NCBI GenBank assembly: GCA_029260235.1
Contig: JAJDDP010000100.1
Location: 1-64,000, forward strand
Direction of reading: 5' to 3'
Source: Phycisphaerae bacterium
GTDB taxonomy: Bacteria; Planctomycetota; Phycisphaerae; UBA1845
DNA length: 64,000 bases
The notes under the pieces were generated by a model that had not been told where the DNA came from, made no database searches, and worked only from the letters and a program-made list of their open reading frames with translations. This document shows positions 8,877 to 17,363 of the stretch, piece by piece (position 1 is the stretch's first letter; each line of letters opens with the position of its first letter). The position numbers were made by a program, and so were the translations under genes.

Positions 8877-9413
8877 TTATTGCTGCGGATCCGCAAATTC
8901 CGCCGCGTTTGGAAACTGCCCAGCCGCATGCAATCTGCCCAATTCGACGTAGCTCTTGACGACGTGGTGTGCATATTCTCGATCAGTCGGGGTTGCATCC
9001 CGGGCAATCTTGCCGGGGATGCCCATGACCACCTTGTTGGGCGGAACAATGGTTCCAGGCGGTACAACCGCCCCTGCGGCAATGATGCAACCGTCTCCGA
9101 TTTCGCAATCGTCTAGAATGACCGAGCCGATCCCCACCAGCACGTTGCAACCGATCCGCCGGCAATGCACGACGGCCCGATGCCCTATACCAACATCGTC
9201 TCCAATGATGAGTGGGCATGAATGTTTGGTGTGCACAATTGTACCGTCTTGGATGTTGCAGCGGTCCCCGATGGTGATGGCTGCAATGTCACCACGGACC
9301 ACGACATGATGCATGACAGTGCATTGATCTCCGAGGGTGACATCTCCTCCAACGTATGCAGTTGGGGCGATGTATACGTCTCGACCCAGTGCGACTTGGG
9401 CTGGTTCATTCAT
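8877..9413 (-). CDS. Gamma carbonic anhydrase-like hexapeptide protein
   Basis: A 178-residue left-handed beta-helix protein of the gamma-carbonic anhydrase/YrdA-PaaY family. Hexapeptide repeats run through most of it (YVGGDVTLGD, VVVRGDIAAITIGD, VVMGIPGKIAR). Three candidate zinc-ligand histidines are present at the expected spacing: one in IVHTKH and two in GIGHRAVVHC. Such proteins hydrate CO2 or have related, often unproven, activities. A C-terminal helix of about 30 residues follows the helix domain, as is usual. The gene stands alone and is separated by 58 bases from the next minus-strand gene upstream. Confidence 0.93.
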   Translation of the reverse strand: MNEPAQVALGRDVYIAPTAYVGGDVTLGDQCTVMHHVVVRGDIAAITIGDRCNIQDGTIVHTKHSCPLIIGDDVGIGHRAVVHCRRIGCNVLVGIGSVILDDCEIGDGCIIAAGAVVPPGTIVPPNKVVMGIPGKIARDATPTDREYAHHVVKSYVELGRLHAAGQFPNAAEFADPQQ

Positions 9414-9471
9414 GGGCGGTTCCGCCTAGCTCATAGTGGGTAACGACACGCTGGATGCTGCCCGAGCAGGG

Positions 9472-9939
9472 CTATTGGGGGTCTGGCGTAGTAGTAGCCG
9501 TAGATTGCCCTGTACTGCTGTTCTGGGCGTCACCCTCGCTTGAGGCTTTAGGCTCAGGCTTGGCGACGGGTGCTTTGCGAATGGTCTGGGCACGCGTCGC
9601 TTCGATCCTCCGGGCGATCAATTCCTGTTCGTCGCCGTGGCTCTTAACATAGCCTGTGACGATGACGCGTTCTCCTATATGCAGGTCGGCCAAGGACGAC
9701 ACCACGCCGTTGATCTGAATCTCGGTCCCAGGCAGCACGGTCCCGGAGCGGCTGACTTCTCGATTGCCCTTCGGAGGGGTAAAGCGAACGCTGATCGTTG
9801 ATGCAGTTGCATCAATAGACTGGACAATGCCTTCTATCCGGTGGGCCGTTGGAGCATCTTCCTGCTTCGAGCAGCCACTCAACAGGCCCGCGATCCCAAT
9901 CAGCATGATCACGCCGATTCTGATTGCAACAGCATGCAT
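9472..9939 (-). CDS. Lipoprotein with DUF5666-like beta domain
   Basis: A 155-residue lipoprotein: hydrophobic N-terminus and a clear lipobox (LLSGC). Residues after the lipobox form an OB-like beta domain (RIEGIVQSIDATASTISVRF, then LHIGERVIVTGY) similar in pattern to DUF5666-type domains. The last 40 residues are low-complexity Lys/Pro/Ser/Thr. The track ORF starts at 10062, but GGAG lies eight bases before the ATG at 9939 and two or three before the ATG at 9945, so I start at 9939. Function is unknown; it is probably a periplasmic or outer-membrane-anchored binding protein. Confidence 0.75.
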   Translation of the reverse strand: MHAVAIRIGVIMLIGIAGLLSGCSKQEDAPTAHRIEGIVQSIDATASTISVRFTPPKGNREVSRSGTVLPGTEIQINGVVSSLADLHIGERVIVTGYVKSHGDEQELIARRIEATRAQTIRKAPVAKPEPKASSEGDAQNSSTGQSTATTTPDPQ

Positions 9940-10212
9940 AGACATATCTCCGCTTTTCGATAGGGGTTTGGGCGCTTCAGGCCCTCGATTCCTGCCAGCT
10001 GCCGCCCGGCCCATTCGAGCCTTCTTCCGAGCGTCAATGCTCGCTCGCGTGGGGCGATCCACTGCCGTGGGGCACTGTAGCCAGCGTGTCCGATAACTTC
10101 AACGCCCAACCTGGAGATCAGGAGTGAAGCCGCACTGTCTAAGGGCCGATATCTGTAAGGGGCCTGAGGCACGGCCGAACGAACTGGCGATAAAGGCAAG
10201 CAAGGGTTCAAG

Positions 10213-11178
10213 ATGAGTCTTGAGGTCAATCCAAGGATTCTGGCAGTGATGTATCACTATGTCCGGGATCGTGCGGGCACAGAAATGGCCCGGGTTCGAG
10301 GTCTGGAAGCCTCGGCTTTTGGCGAACAATTGGACTGCCTCTGCCGCCGGTTCGAGCCGATCACCTGGCCCATGCTCTTCGCTTGGCGGCGGGGGGAGGC
10401 TGACCTTCCACGTGAGTCACTCTTGTTGACATTCGACGACGGGTTGGCAGACCACATCGAAGTCGTAGCGCCCGCTCTGGAAATGAGAGGGCTTCGAGGG
10501 GTTTTCTTTGTTCCCGCCCAGATTCTCGAATCAGGTCACATGCTGGGCGTTCACCAAATCCATATTCTGCAGGCTCGGATTGGTGACGATGTCTTGGCCG
10601 GGGAGATCAAGACATGGCTAGGAACTCATTGCCCCGAAATCGACTGGTTCGCCCGGGTCGATTCGGACCAAGCCAGACTGATCTATCACTACGAGTCCGA
10701 TGATCGCGCCCTGCTGAAATATCTTCTGGCCTTCATCTTGCCCGCCGAGATGCGCAGCCAAATGATCGAAGAGATTTTTGACGAGCGGATCGGCAATTCA
10801 CGGGCCTTCTCGGAAGAGTGGTACATGAATTGGGATGACGTCGTCACCCTCAGCGCGGCTGGCCACACCATCGGCGGGCACGGGTACGCCCATGAACCGC
10901 TGCTGACGCTCTCGCCACAGGATCAGTTTCTCGAATTATCCCGATCCGGTGCCCAACTCCGGCAAGTCTTGGGCCCCGAGTCTCGGCCAATGTCTTACCC
11001 GTTTGGCAGCGTAGACCAGGAGGTAGCTCGCCGATGTGAGGATGTCGGTTTCGTTCATGGTTTCACCACGCAGGCAGATTGGATTCTGGCTGGCTCCAAC
11101 GCTCACCTCTTGGGCCGCGTTGATACGATTGAGGTTGACGCTTTCTTGGAAAGGCAGGAAGCATGCACTCTGCATTGA
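10213..11178 (+). CDS. Polysaccharide deacetylase family protein
   Basis: A carbohydrate esterase family 4 (NodB-homology) protein of 321 residues. Motif 1 is present with its Asp pair (LLLTFDDGLADH), and later motifs can be read in GGHGYAHEPL (metal-ligand histidines) and MSYPFGSVD. Such enzymes remove acetyl groups from N-acetylhexosamines in polysaccharides or lipid-linked sugars. No signal peptide is visible, so it is probably cytosolic and acts on a precursor. AAGGG lies six bases before the ATG. It overlaps the next gene, a methyltransferase, by 16 bases, so the two are probably co-translated and work in one glycan or surface-polymer pathway. Confidence 0.9.
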   Translation: MSLEVNPRILAVMYHYVRDRAGTEMARVRGLEASAFGEQLDCLCRRFEPITWPMLFAWRRGEADLPRESLLLTFDDGLADHIEVVAPALEMRGLRGVFFVPAQILESGHMLGVHQIHILQARIGDDVLAGEIKTWLGTHCPEIDWFARVDSDQARLIYHYESDDRALLKYLLAFILPAEMRSQMIEEIFDERIGNSRAFSEEWYMNWDDVVTLSAAGHTIGGHGYAHEPLLTLSPQDQFLELSRSGAQLRQVLGPESRPMSYPFGSVDQEVARRCEDVGFVHGFTTQADWILAGSNAHLLGRVDTIEVDAFLERQEACTLH

Positions 11179-12137
11179 CCGAAGCAAAGGTTGTTGTTCC
11201 TTCGATTGCTCAAGATCAGCGACTTCACCGCTTCATGAATGCCTATTGGCTTCGGCCTGAGAACGCCCTGTGGATGGCGCTGCGCAGCCAAGCGCTCAGC
11301 GACATCAGCTGGGCGCATCGGTCCATCGATTTGAGTTGTGGCGATGGTGTATTCAGCTTCCTCCATGCCGGTGGCCAATTTGAGGACGACTTCGACGTGT
11401 TCACTTCCATCCTTCCCCAGAACCAACGCAACGACGAAAAGGACGACATCTTTGACCATTGCGATGGGCGCTACAAACCCGTGATCGTCTCACCGCCTCA
11501 ATACGGCATAGATGTTGGAACCGATCTGAAGCCCAACCTTTTGGCCAAGGCGGGGCGTTTGGGGCTTTACGAAGAGCTGGAAGTCCACGACAACAATCAG
11601 CCGCTACCTTTTGAGACCCACGCCTTCCAGACGGTTTACTGTAACTCAATCTACTGGGTGGAAAACATCGATCAGTTCCTGGCAGAGATGAGTCGCATCA
11701 CCGCACCGGACGGTCAGATTCTACTTGAAGTCAAAATGGACAGCGTTCTACGCTACACGCTCGAATCTCATCGGGAGCGTTTAGGCGACCGCTTCCTGGA
11801 CATCATAGGCCGGGGCAGGGCGGGTACTTGGCCATCCATGGGCGATCAGGCTCAATGGGAATCAAGATTCGCCAAGGCAGGCCTATCCATCACCAAGGCT
11901 ACCTCCTTCGTAACCAGAACCCACGCCCACATCTGGGACGTCGGCCTAAGACCCATCGCCCCCATGCTCATTGAATTGGCCAACAGCGTGACCGCCCAAA
12001 CCCGAAGCCGGGTCAAGAAGCAGTGGGTGGACCTATTCTGCGAGCTATGCGAGCCGTTCTTCCAAGCCGACATCGACCTCTTACCCGGCGGCGACGAACC
12101 AGCTGAGATTCTCTACGAACTCAAGCAGACGGTGTAG
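11163..12137 (+). CDS. SAM-dependent methyltransferase
   Basis: A 324-residue class I methyltransferase. The SAM-binding motif I is recognisable near residue 57 (IDLSCGDGVFSF), followed by a motif with NQPLPFETHAFQTVYCNSI, typical of Methyltransf_11-like proteins in which this loop precedes the catalytic region. It has a longer middle section than the smallest members. The gene starts inside the end of the deacetylase gene (AGGA just before the ATG), which suggests that both products act on the same sugar or lipid-linked intermediate. The methyl acceptor is unknown. Confidence 0.88.
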   Translation: MHSALTEAKVVVPSIAQDQRLHRFMNAYWLRPENALWMALRSQALSDISWAHRSIDLSCGDGVFSFLHAGGQFEDDFDVFTSILPQNQRNDEKDDIFDHCDGRYKPVIVSPPQYGIDVGTDLKPNLLAKAGRLGLYEELEVHDNNQPLPFETHAFQTVYCNSIYWVENIDQFLAEMSRITAPDGQILLEVKMDSVLRYTLESHRERLGDRFLDIIGRGRAGTWPSMGDQAQWESRFAKAGLSITKATSFVTRTHAHIWDVGLRPIAPMLIELANSVTAQTRSRVKKQWVDLFCELCEPFFQADIDLLPGGDEPAEILYELKQTV

Positions 12138-12371
12138 TTGCGGCGCGGCGTGGATTGGATCATGAGGAGTGCTTCGGATGTGGTCGCCTAGCTCACGGCG
12201 ACTGGCCGCCGGAGAGATGCGGTAGGCCGTCTGTCAAAGCGGGACCGCCCGACCGAGCCATACGTACCCTTGCCTTTGGAGACAGGCCCGGAGTTCCTCT
12301 GCTCAGCCGTCAAAATAGCGACCAGAAGAGGAGGCGCACTCCGGACCCGTCTTCCAACAGACACGATGACT

Positions 12372-13199
12372 CTATTCTTGGCCTTGATCGTTGTCAGCCG
12401 CGTTTGGAATCAGCCTGATTCGGATGCGGGCTATGCGGTACCCGGGGCGGGTGAAGTCGGCGCGCTTGCGGTGGAAGAAGATGCCCGGCGGAGCGACTGA
12501 GGTTCCACCGAGAATGGTTCGAGGCCCTGTGTGGTTGGCGAATGAGCCGGCAAAGCCTTCGTGCTGCTGAACCGAATCCGCTGTGGTCATTCCTGTGTCT
12601 GGTGCGGTCTGGTCGAAGAAGGCAGCATCCATCTCTGTGTTGGCCTCAGTGCCTGCATCGTGAACCATGTCGCCATAAACCATGATGTCGATGGGGCCTT
12701 GGAACGTGCCCTCAGCGTCGAATAGTTCAAGGTGCATCGGATCATCATTGCCGATAAAGGCGTCGTTGGACGGAATCACCATGCTCAAGAAACTGAAATA
12801 TCGATGCTGGTCGGGGCTTACCGTGTAAGCGACCGTAGCGCCTTCGCGTGGGTCAAAGACCGGGGCGTCGGGGAAGCCGTTCGGCGCCAAGATGAGATCA
12901 TCCATTCCCCCTGCCATCCCAGCCGGGCTGGCGGCAAACCCAGCCATGACCGCGGACGCATCCCCATCCTCGGCGATTCGCTCCACGCCGCCGCCCGGCA
13001 TGACTGGTGAACCGACATCGAATGGATCGAACGTGCCATCGTGGAAAGCAACCCAAACCGGAGTCAGGTACAGCCCGTCTCGTTTGGAAAGATTCTTGAT
13101 CGAGACTGATATTTCCTCCGCTTGTGCAACAGACGAAACGGCGATGATCGCCAAGGCAAGAACGCCCCCAAGTAGTTTGCGCGTACGAATGTGCAGCAT
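12372..13199 (-). CDS. Spondin-domain exported protein
   Basis: A 275-residue exported protein with a Sec signal peptide (MLHIRTRKLLGG..., cleavage likely after VAQA). The mature part matches the Spondin_N domain pattern: an N-terminal VSIKNLS strand, the LTPVWVAFHDG region and the characteristic FSFLSMVIPSNDAF segment. In bacteria these domains occur in secreted proteins of unknown role; eukaryotic relatives are extracellular adhesion proteins. The track starts at 13307; an AAGGAG followed by six bases favours the ATG at 13199 over the ATG at 13205. The gene stands alone, with about 230 bases of unassigned sequence downstream. Confidence 0.88.
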   Translation of the reverse strand: MLHIRTRKLLGGVLALAIIAVSSVAQAEEISVSIKNLSKRDGLYLTPVWVAFHDGTFDPFDVGSPVMPGGGVERIAEDGDASAVMAGFAASPAGMAGGMDDLILAPNGFPDAPVFDPREGATVAYTVSPDQHRYFSFLSMVIPSNDAFIGNDDPMHLELFDAEGTFQGPIDIMVYGDMVHDAGTEANTEMDAAFFDQTAPDTGMTTADSVQQHEGFAGSFANHTGPRTILGGTSVAPPGIFFHRKRADFTRPGYRIARIRIRLIPNAADNDQGQE

Positions 13200-13355
13200 G
13201 TCCATCTCCTTTTCTGAATTGAGGTCCGCAGACCAGCCGATGAGGGTCATTGGTAGCCCCTCGCGATGGTTAGTCGTCGTGAGGCCGCGGTCCTTACAGA
13301 TGGGCAAAATATTTTGAAGAGACCTTGATGGCGCGCCGGAGTGGCTCGTGTTGCT

Positions 13356-13796
13356 CTACGAGCTGATGTCTTCGCCACACTCGGGACAATCGGGGCGGGA
13401 AATATTCCCTAGATCATATCCACACGAGCGGCAGTACTCCGTAATTCGATGGCCGCACTTTGGGCAGGGTCCAGGATGTGATGATTCAGTCGGTTTGCCG
13501 CACGCCAAACACCGGCCCTCACCGAATACAGGCGAATAGCGCGCGCGGAGTACGACCGACAGGATCCAGAAGGGGACCATCCAGAGCATGCTGCCAATGA
13601 CCCCCAATTGGCCGCGCATCCACACGGCTGCCATGAGGGTCAAGAACGCCGCAACTAAGCAGATAGATCCAACGGCCGCTCCGTACCAGTACCGTTCGAA
13701 AAGCCTTCCACCGCATCGCTGGCAGGAACGGTCACGTCCCCCCCAAAACACGGCAAGCCATGGCAATCTCGCGAGACAGATCGGGCAGCGATTCAT
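13356..13796 (-). CDS. Zinc-ribbon membrane protein
   Basis: A 146-residue protein with an N-terminal treble-clef or ribbon (CPIC...CQRCGG), two membrane segments near residues 38-58 and 65-83, and two C-terminal ribbons (CLACG...CPKCG and CRSCGYDLGN...CPECG). The CGYDL-x-CPECG ribbon is a recurrent signature of planctomycete, especially Phycisphaerae, proteins and is one of the taxonomic pointers in this window. GGAG precedes the ATG. Function is unknown. The three metal sites on the ends of a hairpin in the membrane suggest a scaffold or sensor role, but this is a guess. Confidence 0.8.
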   Translation of the reverse strand: MNRCPICLARLPWLAVFWGGRDRSCQRCGGRLFERYWYGAAVGSICLVAAFLTLMAAVWMRGQLGVIGSMLWMVPFWILSVVLRARYSPVFGEGRCLACGKPTESSHPGPCPKCGHRITEYCRSCGYDLGNISRPDCPECGEDISS

Positions 13797-13981
13797 CAGC
13801 TCCGTTCATAATTTGCGTTGGCGAACGCGTCAATCGGCCGGAATGTGCCCGGAGATGAACCAAGTCCAGTTATTTGAAGATCGGGTGCCGACATCGGGAT
13901 TGAAGCTGCGGGGAGGACGCCCGCCACAGCGTCCTGACAGGCGGCAAATGGGGAATCTGGGCAAACTAAACCGGAATCCGC

Positions 13982-14010
13982 TTGACATGTATCCGCAACG
14001 GATATAGTAT
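13982..14010 (+). promoter_or_regulatory. Promoter with operator palindrome for padR
   Basis: TTGACA at 13982-13987 is a perfect -35 box; TATAGT at 14003-14008 (15-base spacer) or TAGTAT at 14005-14010 (17-base spacer) serves as -10. The spacer holds a perfect inverted repeat, TATCCG-CAA-CGGATA, at 13990-14004. Its position would let a bound dimer block RNA polymerase. Since the first gene encodes a PadR repressor, autoregulation is the simplest reading. The transcript would have almost no leader before the ATG at 14017. Confidence 0.7.
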
Positions 14011-14016
14011 GGAAGT

Positions 14017-14379
14017 ATGGCAAACAACAATGTCAAGGCGCCCCTCACTCCGGCGGTGCTTCATATCCTCCTTGCGCTCTCAACAAGAGAGCGGCATGGC
14101 TACGGAATCATGAAGCAGGTGAGCGCCGATTCGCAGGCAAAAGTGAAAATGGGGCCAGGAACGCTCTACGGCTCGCTGGGTCGCATGCTCGAGGCCGGTT
14201 TGATACGCGAGAGCGACAAGAAGATAGATCCTGATTTGGATGATGAACGGCGAGTGTATTACAAAATCACCGGTCTCGGCCAGAAAGCGCTCCAGGAGGA
14301 GTTACTGCGATACCGCGAGGTGGTGGCGGTCGCCACGAGCAACAAGCTGTTGCCCAGTACTTACGCTTATGGCACATGA
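14017..14379 (+). CDS. PadR family transcriptional regulator
   Basis: A 120-residue winged-helix repressor of the PadR family. The N-terminal segment (LTPAVLHILLALSTRERHGYGIMKQV), the PGTLYGSLGRMLEAGLI recognition helix and the wing with RRVYYKITGLGQ are all diagnostic. The C-terminal helix (KALQEELLRYREVV) provides the dimer interface of the short PadR-s2 class. It is preceded by a promoter containing a palindrome that it may bind itself. The stop overlaps the start of a membrane protein gene by 11 bases, an arrangement common for PadR regulators that control a transporter or other membrane protein. The signal it responds to is unknown. Confidence 0.94.
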   Translation: MANNNVKAPLTPAVLHILLALSTRERHGYGIMKQVSADSQAKVKMGPGTLYGSLGRMLEAGLIRESDKKIDPDLDDERRVYYKITGLGQKALQEELLRYREVVAVATSNKLLPSTYAYGT

Positions 14380-15172
14380 GCACGTCATCGCGCGATACCG
14401 ACAGCTATACGCAATACTGCTTCGCCTTTACTCGAAGCCATTCCGCGATCGCTTCGGGGAAGGAATGGAGCAGACCTTCAACGATCTCTGCCGAGAACGC
14501 AAAGAAGCCGACGAGGGATTGTTCGCTTTTGCGCTTTGGGCGTTCGCCGAAACGTTCGCGGGAATTATGAGAGACAGGATAACAATGATCATGATGCAAG
14601 ACACTACAAGACGGCTGACTGTGTGGGCGGCCATCATAGCGCTTATATTGATGATACCTCTGGCGGCGATGCAATTTACCAATGAAGTGAACTGGCACTT
14701 TCTCGATTTCGTTGTTATGGGAGCTCTGCTGTCCGGCGTAGGCCTGATGTACGAACTGGTGGCGAGAAGGTCAGAGAAAACCGTGTACCGGGTCGCTTTT
14801 GGAATTGGGCTTGTAGCAGCTTTCCTTCTTTTTTGGGTGAACGGAGCCGTCGGCATTATCGGAAACGAAGGTCAACCCGCCAACCTGTTGTATGGAGCAG
14901 TATTCGCCGTCGGATTCTTTGGTGCCATCATTACGCGCTTCAAGCCACATGGAATGGCGCGTGTGTTGTTCGCTATGGCATTTGTTCAGGCGTTGGTCCC
15001 CGTGATTGCGCTAATTATCTGGCCGCCCCAAGTTATTTCCTGGGGTGAGGCGGGCGTGACCGGCGTGTTCGTTCTGAATGCGTACTTCGTCATGCTGTTT
15101 GCCGGATCGGCCTGCCTGTTTCGGAATGCTGCGCGGGAGCAACCGCCCGCGGGCGCAGGGCCGCTGCATTGA
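14369..15172 (+). CDS. Integral membrane protein in padR operon
   Basis: A 267-residue membrane protein. A cytosolic N-terminal segment (RYRQLYAILLRLYSKPFRDRFGEGMEQTFNDL) resembles the helical lead often seen on proteins co-encoded with PadR regulators and ABC-type permeases in acidobacteria and planctomycetes. Six or so membrane segments follow from residue 80. The track ORF begins at 14240, in another frame of padR; the ATG at 14369 overlaps the padR stop by 11 bases and gives a natural N-terminus. No transporter signature is visible. It is likely to be repressed together with padR. Confidence 0.85.
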   Translation: MAHEHVIARYRQLYAILLRLYSKPFRDRFGEGMEQTFNDLCRERKEADEGLFAFALWAFAETFAGIMRDRITMIMMQDTTRRLTVWAAIIALILMIPLAAMQFTNEVNWHFLDFVVMGALLSGVGLMYELVARRSEKTVYRVAFGIGLVAAFLLFWVNGAVGIIGNEGQPANLLYGAVFAVGFFGAIITRFKPHGMARVLFAMAFVQALVPVIALIIWPPQVISWGEAGVTGVFVLNAYFVMLFAGSACLFRNAAREQPPAGAGPLH

Positions 15173-15401
15173 CTTGCCGGCGAAATGTAGAGAGTTGTGC
15201 GTATTAGACCGGCAATTGGGTGCCCATGGCGCCAAACGCGGTTCTCGGATTGACGAGGAGTATCAGGGACATACCTGCTCATACACAGCCGCGCCCGCCA
15301 GGAAGCGGAGCCCTTCGGTATTCAATGACCGGCTCCCTCACGGTCACGGCTCGAATTCGCGGTGTTCAGAAGCGTCCCACGCTGCTTGCTGAATCCGGGG
15401 G

Positions 15402-16568
15402 TCAGGCTACTTTGGCGCAGACCTTCTTAGCTGCGTCGGTCAGGTCATCAGCCGTGATTAGCTGGGGGATGCTTGCTTCCTTGAGCAGCATGCGTGCTCG
15501 TTCGACGTTGGTGCCCTCCAGGCGGACGACAACTGGGATTTCAAAGCCTATCTCTTTGGCTGCGGCGATGAGGGCTTCGGCGATGACGTCGCACTTGGCG
15601 ATGCCGCCGAAGATGTTGACCAGCACACCCCTTACCTTGCTGTCTGAGAGGATAATGCGGAAGGCTTCGATGGCTCCTTCGGTGGTGACCGAGCCGCCGA
15701 CATCGAGGAAGTTGGCAGGGTCGCCTCCGTAGAGTTTGATGATGTCCATGGTAGCCATGGCTAGTCCTGCTCCGTTGACCAGGCAGCCGATGTTGCCATC
15801 CAGGGCGATGTAGGACAGGTCATGCTCTTGGGCACGCAGTTCGTTGGCGTCCTCCTCGGATGGGTCGAACATTTCTTGCAGGACCGGCTGACGGAAGAGG
15901 GCGCTGTCGTCAAAATTCATCTTGGCATCGATGGCCAATATCTGTCCGTCCTTGGTTTGGACGAGGGGATTGATCTCTGCCAATGAGCAATCGTACTTCA
16001 GAAAAACAGTGACTAGCCCTTTGATGACGACGCCGGCCTGCCTGGCCTGGGCTTTGTCGGTGATGCCCAGGGCGGCGACTAGTCGGTCAGTCTTGAAGTT
16101 CAACAACCCCAGATGGGGGTGGATCCATTCCTTGTAGATGGCATCTGGGCTGCGGGAAGCGACTTCTTCGATCTCTACGCCGCCTTCTTTTGAGACCATC
16201 ACGACAGCCCGTCGTTTCGCCCGGTCGAGGACCACGGCTACGTAGTATTCGCTCTCGATATCCACAGCCTCGGCGATGAGCAGTTTCTTGACCGCAATGC
16301 CCTCAGCCCCGGTCTGCTTGGAGATCATTCGGTTGGACAGCATGAACTCCGCGGCTTCGCGCGTTTCGTCGGAAGTCTTGCAAAGCTTGACAAAGCCCGC
16401 CTTGCCTCTGCCGCCTGCGAATACCTGGGCTTTGACCACCATCGTGCCATCGCCGAGGGCTTTGTGGGCCTGGGCAGCAGCGTCGGCGGTTTCGATGATC
16501 TTAGATGCCGGTACGGGAACGCCTGCTTCTTCAAGCAATTGACGGGCTTGGTATTCATGAACCTTCAT
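15402..16568 (-). CDS. sucC: Succinyl-CoA ligase, beta subunit
   Basis: Beta subunit of succinyl-CoA synthetase, the TCA-cycle enzyme that makes ATP or GTP from succinyl-CoA. The 388 residues match the family length. The N-terminal MKVHEYQARQLLEEAGVPVP, the ATP-grasp region (VVKAQVFAGGRGKAGFVK) and the C-terminal LVNIFGGIAKCDVIAEA, LEGTNVE motifs are all present. The track ORF begins 84 codons earlier, in sequence unlike the family; the ATG at 16568 is the usual start. No alpha-subunit gene (sucD) follows, although the two are normally adjacent: 230 bases without a gene lie downstream, then the padR-linked membrane gene on the other strand. Confidence 0.96.
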   Translation of the reverse strand: MKVHEYQARQLLEEAGVPVPASKIIETADAAAQAHKALGDGTMVVKAQVFAGGRGKAGFVKLCKTSDETREAAEFMLSNRMISKQTGAEGIAVKKLLIAEAVDIESEYYVAVVLDRAKRRAVVMVSKEGGVEIEEVASRSPDAIYKEWIHPHLGLLNFKTDRLVAALGITDKAQARQAGVVIKGLVTVFLKYDCSLAEINPLVQTKDGQILAIDAKMNFDDSALFRQPVLQEMFDPSEEDANELRAQEHDLSYIALDGNIGCLVNGAGLAMATMDIIKLYGGDPANFLDVGGSVTTEGAIEAFRIILSDSKVRGVLVNIFGGIAKCDVIAEALIAAAKEIGFEIPVVVRLEGTNVERARMLLKEASIPQLITADDLTDAAKKVCAKVA

Positions 16569-16814
16569 GGTCTTGACCTTCCAGGTTGGTGACAGAGTGC
16601 GTCCTATATATCCTAGCCCGGCATTTTGGAGGGGTTTGGGTGACCTGGCAAGTCCCTTCGCTCTCCGGCCGCGTTCTGCACTCGAACCAAGCGTCGATTC
16701 AGGTGCAGCAGGGGCAGCAAGCCGCCGATAACTCCAGATGGCGGCTTTGTCTCGACATCGGTATGCGCCAAATCGCATACTAGAGCATAGGCCGCGGCGT
16801 AGCGGACGAATGAA

Positions 16815-17144
16815 ATGCATGCAACTCTAGCCAATTTGATCGCCCAGACAACCTCACCCGGAGAGCGGCTCGACGCGGTACACAAATACTTCGAGCAGCA
16901 GAATCAATCTCAAGGCCTGGGTGTCCTCTGGGGCGGTTTGCTCTTCGCGCTCGGTTTGTGTGTCGTGCTCATGGTCTTGAACCGTATCCAATCGTCCGGA
17001 CGCCGCCGCGAAGAGGTAGCCCGAGACCGGCAGCGGGCAGCTCGCAAGCAGGCTGCCGCGCCCACCGTCCAAGCCACGCACAACTTGTCGCTCCTTCAGA
17101 AGCGGCGAGGTCGAGGTCGATTCAAGAACCGCACATTCAGCTGA
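16815..17144 (+). CDS. Hypothetical single-pass membrane protein
   Basis: A 109-residue protein with one membrane segment (LGVLWGGLLFALGLCVVLMVL, residues 34-54), a short predicted N-terminal helix and a strongly basic C-terminal half (RRREEVARDRQRAARK, KRRGRGRFKN). The topology would put the basic tail in the cytosol. No family is recognised. It is divergent from sucC. The base composition and the coherent membrane-plus-basic-tail design suggest a real gene, but it is short and unsupported by homology I can name. Confidence 0.55.
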   Translation: MHATLANLIAQTTSPGERLDAVHKYFEQQNQSQGLGVLWGGLLFALGLCVVLMVLNRIQSSGRRREEVARDRQRAARKQAAAPTVQATHNLSLLQKRRGRGRFKNRTFS

Positions 17145-17363
17145 CCAAACCGTATCATCAGCCAAGCATGAATCAGCAGACCCTCAGCCCACTTGCTTGC
17201 CGGCATGTCCAACTGCTCCAACCACAGCCAATGCCCGATGCCAGCAGCTTGTCATTGCTAGCGCGGGAAATCCCGTGGCGAGACGATGAATCAGGCAGAA
17301 GCAGGGGCCAACCACACTATGCTCGGATCTGCCGGGGGGGGATCAATCGAATTGCCGCTGTGT

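Noticed and set aside
14240-14368. N-terminal extension of the padR-operon membrane protein
   Set aside because: It lies within padR in another frame; the ATG at 14369 gives the natural start.
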